Below are positions 7,579 through 14,757 of a stretch of DNA of 34,957 bases, in pieces; the stretch's first letter is position 1, and each line of letters opens with the position of its first letter. Below the pieces are notes generated by a model. That model saw nothing but the letters and a program-made list of their open reading frames with translations. It was not told the DNA's origin and searched no databases. A program made the position numbers and the translations under genes. This DNA is from an uncultured Eubacteriales bacterium (lineage in GTDB: Bacteria > Bacillota > Clostridia > Lachnospirales > Lachnospiraceae), in the NCBI GenBank assembly GCA_900314525.1, contig OMVN01000022.1, positions 1 to 34,957 on the forward strand, in the 5' to 3' direction.

Positions 7579-7613
7579 ATCTCAGTTCTTAATTGAACTG
7601 AGATTTTTTTTAT
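7579..7613 (+). terminator. Intrinsic terminator of the second tRNA array
   Basis: ATCTCAGTTC and GAACTGAGAT form a perfect 10-bp stem with a six-base loop, followed by a run of eight T. Canonical and strong. Confidence 0.92.
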
Positions 7614-7681
7614 TACATTAGATGAGATATAGTTCGCATGATTATGTTTAGCAATAACCAATATAAAAAGACTCAAAAACC

Positions 7682-7709
7682 TTGACAAATAATAATAAAG
7701 CCGTATAAT
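7682..7709 (+). promoter_or_regulatory. Sigma-A promoter for the hemolysin III-like gene
   Basis: TTGACA (7682-7687), a 16-nt spacer and TATAAT (7704-7709). The leader to the start codon at 7817 is about 100 nt; I see no recognisable riboswitch in it. Confidence 0.82.
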
Positions 7710-7816
7710 GTAGTTATGAAAACTACATAAGGAAGAAAACAAAACGCATACATCGAAATGAATTGTTAAAATAGCGGGAAGGCTATTAATTATTAAAAGG
7801 AAGGTTGGGGAATATT

Positions 7817-8503
7817 ATGAGCAATAATGAATTAAACTCAGGAAAAAGTTATCTTGAGAGAAAAATTATGATTCCAAAATACACACTAGGGGAAGAACTT
7901 GTCAATTCTATTTCACATGGAGTGGGGGCTGTACTTGGAATTGCAGGATTATGTATGTGTGTGGTAAGATCCACAATGCAGCATAGTATATATGGGATAG
8001 TCAGCAGTTATATATTTGGAATGTCATTAGTTATTCTGTATACAATGTCATGTCTGTATCATAGTTTTAAACCAAATAATGCAAAAAGAGTTATGAGGAT
8101 TTTTGATCATTGTACAATATTTCTGCTTATAGCAGGAACATATACACCATTTACATTAATTTCATTACGAGGAAGTGTAGGATGGACGTTGTTTGGAGTG
8201 ATATGGGGAGCAGCAGTAATAGGTGTAGTGTTAAATGCTATTGATATGGAGAGATTTAAGAGACTTTCCATGGTATGTTATCTTGCAATGGGGTGGGCCA
8301 TAATTTTTGCTATAAAGCCCCTTTTCGTAGCTGTAGATGTAAAGGGAATAAATCTTCTAGTAGCGGGAGGTATTGCTTACACAGTAGGTGCAATTATTTT
8401 TGGAATAGGCAGCAAAGTAAAATATATGCATTCACTATGGCATTTCTTTGTTCTGGCTGGAAGCATTCTTCACTTTTTGTGCATTTACATGTATGTAATT
8501 TAA
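7817..8503 (+). CDS. trhA: Hemolysin III / TrhA-type PAQR membrane protein
   Basis: A 228-residue integral membrane protein of the PAQR superfamily. It has about seven hydrophobic segments and the family motifs in order: EELVNSISHGVG, SCLYHSF, FDHCTIFLLIAGTYTPF and a C-terminal HSLWHFFVL. The Ser, His and Asp residues of these motifs form a metal site in characterised PAQRs. TrhA proteins have been linked to membrane fluidity control; the haemolysin label is historical. ATG 7817 is preferred over the in-frame TTG at 7805, which sits directly against the purine-rich ribosome site. It has its own promoter and is followed 39 nt later by the PAP2 gene, probably co-transcribed. Confidence 0.92.
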   Translation: MSNNELNSGKSYLERKIMIPKYTLGEELVNSISHGVGAVLGIAGLCMCVVRSTMQHSIYGIVSSYIFGMSLVILYTMSCLYHSFKPNNAKRVMRIFDHCTIFLLIAGTYTPFTLISLRGSVGWTLFGVIWGAAVIGVVLNAIDMERFKRLSMVCYLAMGWAIIFAIKPLFVAVDVKGINLLVAGGIAYTVGAIIFGIGSKVKYMHSLWHFFVLAGSILHFLCIYMYVI

Positions 8504-8542
8504 TGATAGAATCATAGATATTATTTTTTGTGGAGAATGTCT

Positions 8543-9043
8543 ATGTATGAAGAGAGATATAAAAGCCTAAGCAGTTTTATTAGAAAACATAAATATGTGC
8601 ATGGAATATTTGATGTTTTGTATCATGTGTTGCCACACATGGTTGTTATAATGTATTTTATAACAATAGCTTATAAATTATATAACAGGGATTATGTGAG
8701 TCTCATTAGAATTATTGCAGTACCAATGATGACATTTATTTTATGTACAGTGTTTAGAAAAGTAATAAATGAGAAGAGACCGTATGAAATATATAATATT
8801 AATCCTCTTATAAAAAAGGATAAGGCAGGGTGCTCATTTCCAAGCAGACATACAATGTCAGCGGCGGTGATTGCAATGGCAGAGTTATATGTTAATATCA
8901 GGGTTGGAATTGTTGCAATTGTTATCGCCATATTGATTGCAATATTGCGACCAGTTGCAGGTGTTCATTTTGTTAAGGATGTTATAGCAGGCATGGCAGC
9001 AGGCATATTATTTGGAATTATAGGATTTTATATTATTCCTTGA
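8543..9043 (+). CDS. PAP2-family membrane phosphatase
   Basis: A 166-residue membrane protein with four to five hydrophobic segments. The three PAP2 motifs are visible: RKVINEKRP (motif 1), FPSRHTMSA (motif 2, PSGH type with R for G) and RPVAGVHFVKD (motif 3, with the nucleophile His). Members dephosphorylate lipid phosphates such as phosphatidate or undecaprenyl diphosphate; the substrate here is not deducible. The start at 8543 is chosen because TGGAGA lies 6 nt upstream; TTG 8528 and ATG 8537 are upstream of or against that site. It is short for the family. The -35 box of the next tRNA promoter overlaps its stop codon. Confidence 0.88.
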   Translation: MYEERYKSLSSFIRKHKYVHGIFDVLYHVLPHMVVIMYFITIAYKLYNRDYVSLIRIIAVPMMTFILCTVFRKVINEKRPYEIYNINPLIKKDKAGCSFPSRHTMSAAVIAMAELYVNIRVGIVAIVIAILIAILRPVAGVHFVKDVIAGMAAGILFGIIGFYIIP

Positions 9044-9068
9044 CTTTTAGGACGTTTATTAGTATAAT
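9040..9068 (+). promoter_or_regulatory. Sigma-A promoter for tRNA-Leu, overlapping the PAP2 stop
   Basis: TTGACT (9040-9045), a 17-nt spacer and TATAAT (9063-9068), 26 nt before tRNA-Leu. The TGA in the -35 box is the stop codon of the PAP2 gene. Confidence 0.85.
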
Positions 9069-9093
9069 ACACATTGTTGTGAGTTTCACATAT

Positions 9094-9174
9094 GCGGATG
9101 TGGCGGAACTGGCAGACGCGCTAGACTTAGGATCTAGTGGGACAACCGTGCAGGTTCAATTCCTGTCATCCGCA
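9094..9174 (+). tRNA. tRNA-Leu (TAG)
   Basis: Class II tRNA of 81 nt. Acceptor GCGGATG pairs perfectly with CATCCGC and the anticodon loop is CTTAGGA. It is a single-gene unit with its own promoter and terminator. Confidence 0.96.
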
Positions 9175-9179
9175 TTTTT

Positions 9180-9210
9180 ACATCATAGTTATCTATGATG
9201 TATTTTTTTT
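9180..9210 (+). terminator. Intrinsic terminator after tRNA-Leu
   Basis: ACATCATAG and CTATGATGT form a 9-bp stem with a four-base loop, followed by one A and eight T. Confidence 0.9.
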
Positions 9211-9255
9211 GCCCATTTTTCATATAATGATTTGAAGAAAAATTTCGGAGATTAT

Positions 9256-11103
9256 ATGTGTGGAATAGCTGGATTTACAGATTATTATAGTGACTATAAT
9301 AAAGAGAGAGAAAAATATGAAGATGTGCTAGAGGAGATGTGTAAATGTCTTTATCACAGAGGACCCGATGAGTTTGGCTATATATTAGATATTAATTATG
9401 GACTTGCGCATACCAGACTGTCTATCAGAGATATTGAGAGGGGAAAACAGCCTATGTCTCTCAAAACAGAGGACAATTTATATCGGATAATATATAATGG
9501 GGAAATTTATAATGCTGGGGAAATAAGAAATGATCTTGTAAAGAAGGGGTATGTTTTTAATACAAGTTCAGACACAGAAGTAATCTTAAATGGATTTGCT
9601 GAGTACGGGATTGGAATAGCAGAAAAGCTGAATGGTATTTTTGCATTTTGTGTAGTGGATAAAAGAAAAGGGGAAACATATCTCGTAAGGGATCAGATGG
9701 GAGTCAAACCACTGTATTATCAGATAAAAGATAATACAGTGATATTTTCATCGGAAATTAAGGGTATTTTTAAATATCCAGGTATCAGGCCAAAGATAGA
9801 TAAAAACGGATTAAATGAGATATTTTCCATAGGTCCCGCAAAAACATATGGCAGCGGGGTGTTTAAAAATATAAATGAGGTGAAACCCGGTTTTTATTTA
9901 AAAATCAGTAGTAATGAAATTATAGAGAAAAGCTATTGGTTTTTAAAAGCCAAATGGTACGATAAATCATATAAGGAGACTGTTGAAATAGTAAATTTTC
10001 TCGTTACAGATTCTATTAAGAGGCAGATGGTTTCAGATGTTGACATAGCAGCTTTTTTGTCTGGGGGAATAGACAGCAGTATAGTGTCTGCTGTGTGTGC
10101 TATAGAGCTAGATAAGCAGGGGAAAAAGCTTGGAACATTTTCTTTTGATTTTACGGATAATGACAAATACTTTAAATCAAATTCCTTTCAGCCTTCGATT
10201 GACAGACCATATGTGGATATTATGGTGAAACACATTAATTCAAAACACAGATATCTTGAATGTAACAATATGGAATTAATAGATAATCTGTTTGCATCCG
10301 TGGATGTGAGGGATTTACCTACAATGGCGGATGTGGACTCATCCATGCTTTATTTTTGCAACAGGGTAAAACCATACTACAAGGTGGTACTGACAGGGGA
10401 ATGTGCAGACGAAATATTTGGAGGCTATCCGTGGTTTCACAATGAAAAATTTCTTAATGCAAAAACATTTCCGTGGTCAATTGATGTAAGTGCCAGACAG
10501 ACAGTATTAAAAGACGAGATAATTGAAGAACTTGAAATGGAGAATTATATAAATGAGAAGTATGAAAAAACTCTGGCTGAAACACCGAGATTAATAGGCG
10601 AGAGTGCATTTGAGGAGAGACAGAGAGAAATTACATATCTTAATTATAGGTGGTTTATGCAAACTCTGCTTGACAGAATGGACAGGTGCAGTATGTATTC
10701 TGGATTAGAGGCAAGAGTACCATTTGCAGACATAAGGATTGCGGAATTTATGTATAATGTACCATGGAAGATGAAGTCAAAAAATGGTGTTGAGAAGATG
10801 CTTCTAAGAGACAGTATGGCTGGACTTTTGCCTGACGAAGTTCTTTACAGAAAAAAGTGTCCATATCCTAAAACTTATGATCCGCTTTATGAACAGATGC
10901 TTGGTCAAGGAGTATTAGATATTATAGAAGATGACAGACAACCTTTAAATCAACTAGTTGATAAGGAGAAGGTAAAGAGATTTGTAAAAGAGAAAAAAGA
11001 TTATGCAAAACCATGGTATGGTCAGTTAATGGCGGGTCCACAGATGTTGGCGTATCTCTTACAGATAAATTATTGGATGAATAAATTTAATTTGACAATT
11101 TAG
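9256..11103 (+). CDS. asnB: Asparagine synthase (glutamine-hydrolysing)
   Basis: Makes asparagine from aspartate, ATP and glutamine. The start at 9256 puts Cys at position 2 (MCGIAGF), the N-terminal nucleophile of the glutaminase after Met removal; an in-frame TTG at 9232 would bury it. CGGAG lies 5 nt upstream. The glutaminase domain (1 to about 210) has YHRGPDEFG, HTRLSIRD and YNGEIYN. The synthetase domain has the pyrophosphate loop SGGIDSS at 269-275 and TGECADEIFGGY later. At 615 residues it is of normal length for the AsnB type. A lone TATAAT at 9223 could be its -10 box, but no -35 is clear. It faces dpaB, with a two-way terminator between. Confidence 0.95.
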   Translation: MCGIAGFTDYYSDYNKEREKYEDVLEEMCKCLYHRGPDEFGYILDINYGLAHTRLSIRDIERGKQPMSLKTEDNLYRIIYNGEIYNAGEIRNDLVKKGYVFNTSSDTEVILNGFAEYGIGIAEKLNGIFAFCVVDKRKGETYLVRDQMGVKPLYYQIKDNTVIFSSEIKGIFKYPGIRPKIDKNGLNEIFSIGPAKTYGSGVFKNINEVKPGFYLKISSNEIIEKSYWFLKAKWYDKSYKETVEIVNFLVTDSIKRQMVSDVDIAAFLSGGIDSSIVSAVCAIELDKQGKKLGTFSFDFTDNDKYFKSNSFQPSIDRPYVDIMVKHINSKHRYLECNNMELIDNLFASVDVRDLPTMADVDSSMLYFCNRVKPYYKVVLTGECADEIFGGYPWFHNEKFLNAKTFPWSIDVSARQTVLKDEIIEELEMENYINEKYEKTLAETPRLIGESAFEERQREITYLNYRWFMQTLLDRMDRCSMYSGLEARVPFADIRIAEFMYNVPWKMKSKNGVEKMLLRDSMAGLLPDEVLYRKKCPYPKTYDPLYEQMLGQGVLDIIEDDRQPLNQLVDKEKVKRFVKEKKDYAKPWYGQLMAGPQMLAYLLQINYWMNKFNLTI

Positions 11104-11116
11104 CATATGGGTATGT

Positions 11117-11160
11117 AAAAAAAGTCACCAATATCAGGTTCATATTGACGGTACTTTTTT
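11117..11160. terminator. Two-way terminator between asnB and dpaB
   Basis: A7-GT, ACC and AATAT on the left can pair with ATATT, GGT and AC-T6 on the right, with small internal loops. A and T tracts on the two sides allow termination in both directions, which suits the converging genes. Confidence 0.7.
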
Positions 11161-11182
11161 CTGAGACAAATCTAAACTAATG

Positions 11183-11221
11183 CCTCCAAATAAGCTGTTT
11201 TGCTATTTGGAGGTAAAAACA
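11183..11221 (+). other. Hairpin enclosing a ribosome site before a five-codon ORF
   Basis: CCTCCAAATA (11183-11192) and TATTTGGAGG (11204-11213) are a perfect 10-bp inverted repeat with an 11-nt loop. The right arm contains GGAGG and is followed 7 nt later by ATG at 11221, which opens only MSSWQ-stop. It has no T tract on either strand, so it is not a standard terminator. It may be a remnant of a regulated gene. Confidence 0.45.
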
Positions 11222-11277
11222 TGTCTAGTTGGCAGTAGCTAATAGAAGTCTGGTTATTTGCTTTTATACATCTGCGT

Positions 11278-11859
11278 TTATGGTCTTATAACCGGCTGAA
11301 TTTGTTTTTTTTCAATCGCCATAGAAAGAGTTTCAATGATTAGTTCAGTATGTGCTATCATTGAGTTTGGTTTTTTTATACAATTATCCTGGCAGAATGG
11401 TACAAAAAATATATTTTTGACATTTAACAGAGAACCAATATTTTTGAAATTCATACCAAGAGCATCATTTGAAGATATTGAAATGACAAGAGGTCTGCCA
11501 GTCCTTATGTGCCCTTTTGCAGCCATAAGAACTGGAGTATCAGTTATGCCATTGTTTAGTTTTGCCAGGGTATTGCCGGTACATGGAGCGATGATAAGAA
11601 TATCTAATATATTATTAGGACCGAATTTCTCTGCCTCTCTTATTGTATTAATTGCTTTATTTCCAGTTGTATCTTCAACAAATTTTACAAAGTCTGATGC
11701 CTTCCCAAATCTTGTATCTGTGCTATAAGCATTAAATGAAAAAATAGGAATGACATTAATCCCTTCCTCTTTTAATTTTACCAGTTCTTTTTTTATAGCT
11801 GAAAAAGTACAGAATGAGCCGGTAATAGCAAAACCAACGGTCTTACCTTTTAAATCCAT
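11278..11859 (-). CDS. dpaB: Dipicolinate synthase subunit B (SpoVFB)
   Basis: Flavoprotein-fold subunit of dipicolinate synthase, which oxidises dihydrodipicolinate (from the lysine pathway) to dipicolinic acid in the mother cell during late sporulation. The N-terminus MDLKGKTVGFAITGSFCTF is the family's signature, and IIAPCTGNTLAKLNNGITD is the conserved flavoprotein-type phosphate/FMN-binding loop. The start at 11859 has AAAGGAG 7 nt upstream; the frame is open to 11913, but that would overlap dpaA and has no ribosome site. At 193 residues it is the usual length. It lies 20 nt downstream of dpaA and is co-transcribed with it. Confidence 0.95.
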   Translation of the reverse strand: MDLKGKTVGFAITGSFCTFSAIKKELVKLKEEGINVIPIFSFNAYSTDTRFGKASDFVKFVEDTTGNKAINTIREAEKFGPNNILDILIIAPCTGNTLAKLNNGITDTPVLMAAKGHIRTGRPLVISISSNDALGMNFKNIGSLLNVKNIFFVPFCQDNCIKKPNSMIAHTELIIETLSMAIEKKQIQPVIRP

Positions 11860-11879
11860 TAAAAAATCTCCTTTCAAAT

Positions 11880-12719
11880 TTAGGTTATACACAAAACCAT
11901 AGCTAATGCACACGCCTTTGGAGAAAATCTGCCTGGAAGCGAAGAATAGAGATTAGCGGTTATGTCCCTGACTTTACAATATTCAAAGTCAGTTCCTCCT
12001 GGAGCAGATGCTATATCGGTAATTACAGCATCTGAACATGCATTTTCTATGATTGAGTGTGTAAGTACCAAAGAAGGAACTGTATTAAATATAAATTTAT
12101 ATTCAGTAATACAGTCTTTTAATTCGGAAAAATAAATATGTTTATATCCAAGGGAGATTATTTCACTTGATTTAGATTTATTTCTTTCGCATATGGTTAT
12201 TTGTTTGGTAAAACCTTTTAGAAGTTTGGCTATTTCACTGCCACATTTACCAAATCCAGTTACAAGGCAGCTAGATTCGCTAAGATTTAATGGACTGTTT
12301 AGTATAGCTTGTGATATTGAAGATTCAGCAGTCCCAATGCAGTTTGTACGAGAATAAATATTATCTTTTAATAAGTCATAATATTGAATATTTTTTTTCT
12401 TACAGTTTGCAATAAATTTATCATCAAATCCTCCTCCGATTATATTTACACCGTCTTCAACAATATAAAAAAACTCGTCTAATGTAATTTTGCATTTATC
12501 TCCATAGATAATATGCTTATCTTTGGAATATGGGATAGGAAGAATGTAGGTGTGAATAAAGCTGCTAAGGCCGATAAAATCAGAATCTGGGAGGCCAGGT
12601 ATCATAGTTGAAAAAACATTATATTTTCTGATATCAAGTTCTCTGAATAAATAATATTGTCTCTTGTCACCACCGATTATCATTATCTGATCATTTCTAT
12701 TTATTTTCATTGAATTCAA
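11880..12719 (-). CDS. dpaA: Dipicolinate synthase subunit A (SpoVFA)
   Basis: Dehydrogenase-like partner of DpaB. The N-terminal IMIIGGDKRQYYLFREL and the Rossmann core LVTGFGKCGSEIAKLLKG (NAD(P)H binding) match the DpaA family, as do NTVPSLVL, DIASAPGGTDFEY and SLPGRFSPKA. The protein ends soon after the last motif, slightly shorter (279 residues) than typical members. The start is uncertain: TTG 12719 or ATG 12710, both with only an A-rich region upstream rather than a clear ribosome site. A CATATAAT element at 12747-12740 (minus) resembles sporulation sigma-E/K -10 boxes, in line with mother-cell expression. It is transcribed away from the small gene at 12812. Confidence 0.93.
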   Translation of the reverse strand: MNSMKINRNDQIMIIGGDKRQYYLFRELDIRKYNVFSTMIPGLPDSDFIGLSSFIHTYILPIPYSKDKHIIYGDKCKITLDEFFYIVEDGVNIIGGGFDDKFIANCKKKNIQYYDLLKDNIYSRTNCIGTAESSISQAILNSPLNLSESSCLVTGFGKCGSEIAKLLKGFTKQITICERNKSKSSEIISLGYKHIYFSELKDCITEYKFIFNTVPSLVLTHSIIENACSDAVITDIASAPGGTDFEYCKVRDITANLYSSLPGRFSPKACALAMVLCIT

Positions 12720-12739
12720 TACTTTTTTTAGGTTATTAA

Positions 12740-12766
12740 ATTATATGCAGCAGACAATAAAGTGTG
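12740..12766 (-). promoter_or_regulatory. Candidate mother-cell sporulation promoter for dpaAB
   Basis: On the minus strand, CATATAAT (12747-12740) fits sigma-E (CATACAnT) or sigma-K (CATAnnnTA-like) -10 boxes. An ACAC sequence (12766-12762) lies about 14-16 nt upstream, in the place of the -35 AC element. Known dpa operons are sigma-K dependent. These are short motifs and could occur by chance. Confidence 0.4.
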
Positions 12767-12811
12767 ATACAATAAAAATAGTATGGGAAAAATATAAGTG
12801 AGGAATTAGAG

Positions 12812-13144
12812 ATGATATATGAGATTATTTATGATGCGGTTATAAGAAAAGCGAATACAAATCCGCCTAACAGATTTATAGCTAATACAGAGATGGCAGC
12901 AGGTGCTGGAATTGTGCTTTCTCATATGAATGGAGAGCTAGATACAGAGAAGATTACTGCTCCGTCTGATATAAAAGAATTGTTTCTTGAATATGTTGAG
13001 AATAATAAAAACGTTAATCTTAGCAAAACAGATGAAATAATAATAGAGCAGATAAGGAAATATCCAGTAAGGGAAATGGTAAATGAAACCATGGATGATT
13101 TAAAATATCTGATAAAAAATAATATGCGCCAGAATCAGGGATAA
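12812..13144 (+). CDS. Small protein of unknown function (110 residues)
   Basis: Not a family I recognise. The protein begins MIYEIIYDAVIRKANTNPP and is predicted to be soluble, with no signal peptide or membrane segment. The middle (AAGAGIVLSHMNG) is Ala/Gly-rich, and the C-terminal half is mostly charged helix (KTDEIIIEQIRKYPVREM). AGGAA lies 6 nt before the ATG, so translation is well supported. It stands alone between divergent dpaA and convergent citrate synthase, and its last codons form part of the terminator hairpin. The neighbouring dpa operon makes a sporulation link possible but unproven. Confidence 0.7.
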   Translation: MIYEIIYDAVIRKANTNPPNRFIANTEMAAGAGIVLSHMNGELDTEKITAPSDIKELFLEYVENNKNVNLSKTDEIIIEQIRKYPVREMVNETMDDLKYLIKNNMRQNQG

Positions 13145-13167
13145 ATCCAGATTTGGCGCATATTTTT
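13118..13167. terminator. Two-way terminator overlapping the end of the 110-residue gene
   Basis: ATGCGCCA (13124-13131) and TGGCGCAT (13154-13161) form the core of a stem extended by a few more pairs. T5 follows on the plus strand and an A6 run precedes it, giving a T tract on the minus strand. It serves both the unknown gene and citrate synthase. Confidence 0.75.
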
Positions 13168-13175
13168 AATTTGTA

Positions 13176-14540
13176 TTATCTGTCACTAAGATTTACGTAT
13201 TTTGTAGGTTTTGCCACATTCTTGTATGCAGGTCTGATTATCTTTCCTGCATTTATAAGTTCCTCGATTCTGTGTGCACTCCATCCGGAAATTCTTGCTA
13301 TTGCAAAAAGAGGAGTATAGAGTTGTGGAGGAAGGTCTAACATTCTGTAAACAAATCCGCTATAGAAATCAATGTTGGCACTCACACCTTTGTATATCTT
13401 ACGTTCCTCAGCTATTACCATAGGTGCCAGCTTTTCGACTGTTGTATATAGAGAAAATTCCTTATCCATTCCCTTCTCTTTGGAGAGTTTTCCAACGAAT
13501 TTTTTGAGAACTCTTGCTCTAGGATCAGAGATAGAGTAAACTGCGTGACCCATACCATATATAAGTCCTGCTTTGTCGAAAGCTTTCTTGTGAAGAAGAT
13601 CTGACAAGTAATTCTTTATTTCATCTTCATCTTCCCAATCTTTGACATTAGATTTCAAATCATCAAACATCTGTACAACTTTAATATTGGCACCGCCATG
13701 TTTTGGACCCTTTAATGATCCGAGAGAAGCTGCAATAGTTGAATAAGTATCAGTTCCTGATGACGATACAACATGAGTTGTAAAAGTAGAATTATTTCCA
13801 CCGCCGTGATCCGCATGCAGTACAAGTGCAAGATCTAGAACTCTGGCCTCTAAAGGCGAGTATTTGCTGTCTGGTCGAAGTAGTCGAAGTATATTCTCTG
13901 CAGTAGACAGAGATGGATCAGTAGAATGGATGAAGAGACTCTGACCATTGTAGTAATGTTCGTATGCCTGATATCCATAAACTGATAATTCTGGAAACAG
14001 AGCAATAAGCTGCATACATTGTCTTAATACATTAGGAATAGAAGTGTTGTCAGCTGCATCATCATATGCATAAAGAGTGAGTACACTTCTAGCAAGAGTA
14101 TTCATCATATCCTTACTTGGCGCTTTGAGAATAATATCTCTTACAAATCCAGTTGGGAGTGAACGATATCCCCCAAGCAGATGATTAAAATTATCTAATT
14201 CTGTTTTGGTAGGTAATTTTCCAAAAAGTAAAAGATATGTAGTCTCTTCAAAACCAAATCTTCCTTCAGTATAAAATCCTTCAACGATATCCTCTATATC
14301 AATTCCTCTGTAAAAAAGTTTTCCTTCGCAGGGAATCATCTCCTGGTCAACGGTTATGTAAGAACGGACTTCTGCAATTTCTGTAAGTCCAGTTAATACA
14401 CCTTTTCCATTAATATCTCTAAGACCTCGCTTAACCTCGTACTTTCCGTACAAATCAGGATTAATAGTCGAATTACTTACACACAGTGAAGCCAACTCAT
14501 TAATCTCCGGAGATATGCTTGAGTAAATATTATCAGCCAA
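13176..14540 (-). CDS. gltA: Citrate synthase (citrate/2-methylcitrate synthase family)
   Basis: Condenses acetyl-CoA with oxaloacetate to citrate, feeding 2-oxoglutarate and glutamate synthesis in anaerobes. Conserved blocks include KLFYRGIDIEDI near the N-terminus, LALVLHADHGGGNNSTFT, LGSLKGPKHGGAN, and the active-site GMGHAVYSISDPRA. The C-terminal RISGWSAHRIEEL follows. The start is TTG at 14540 because AAAGGAGG lies 7 nt upstream; the frame extends to an ATG at 14573, but that would place the ribosome site inside the gene. The 454-residue length, longer than typical 370-430 enzymes, matches a clostridial form with an N-terminal extension. Methylcitrate activity cannot be excluded. It is a monocistronic unit with a shared terminator. 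Confidence 0.93.
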   Translation of the reverse strand: MADNIYSSISPEINELASLCVSNSTINPDLYGKYEVKRGLRDINGKGVLTGLTEIAEVRSYITVDQEMIPCEGKLFYRGIDIEDIVEGFYTEGRFGFEETTYLLLFGKLPTKTELDNFNHLLGGYRSLPTGFVRDIILKAPSKDMMNTLARSVLTLYAYDDAADNTSIPNVLRQCMQLIALFPELSVYGYQAYEHYYNGQSLFIHSTDPSLSTAENILRLLRPDSKYSPLEARVLDLALVLHADHGGGNNSTFTTHVVSSSGTDTYSTIAASLGSLKGPKHGGANIKVVQMFDDLKSNVKDWEDEDEIKNYLSDLLHKKAFDKAGLIYGMGHAVYSISDPRARVLKKFVGKLSKEKGMDKEFSLYTTVEKLAPMVIAEERKIYKGVSANIDFYSGFVYRMLDLPPQLYTPLFAIARISGWSAHRIEELINAGKIIRPAYKNVAKPTKYVNLSDR

Positions 14541-14693
14541 AATAAAACCTCCTTTTATAAAAATCCCCTCCATAATTATAAATATATACGTATAAGGGTA
14601 TGAATTACCATATATTTTACCATAAAATCAAGTATTCAACAAGGCAGATAATTAAATTTAATGATTCAGTGTGTTAAACCAAGACTTAAAAAC

Positions 14694-14722
14694 TTGTTTT
14701 AATGGCGAAAAAGTGGTAAAAT
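14694..14722 (+). promoter_or_regulatory. Candidate promoter for rarA
   Basis: TTGTTT (14694-14699), a 17-nt spacer and TAAAAT (14717-14722), 35 nt before the chosen start codon. Moderate match to sigma-A. Confidence 0.45.
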
Positions 14723-14757
14723 TCTATCTATATATAAAGCGCGAGGTTTCAGAAAAT

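Noticed and set aside
7414-7596. 60-codon plus-strand frame across tRNA-Gln and tRNA-Lys
   Set aside because: It is a translation of two tRNA genes and the terminator. The peptide (VVEHLTFNQVVRGSNP) is a well-known artefact of tRNA sequence.
8275-8517. 80-codon frame within the hemolysin III gene
   Set aside because: It overlaps a strongly supported membrane protein in another frame, has low-complexity Cys/Ser/Arg content and no ribosome site of its own.
11336-11728. 130-codon plus-strand frame opposite dpaB
   Set aside because: It lies wholly inside dpaB on the other strand. dpaB has the family motifs; this frame has none.
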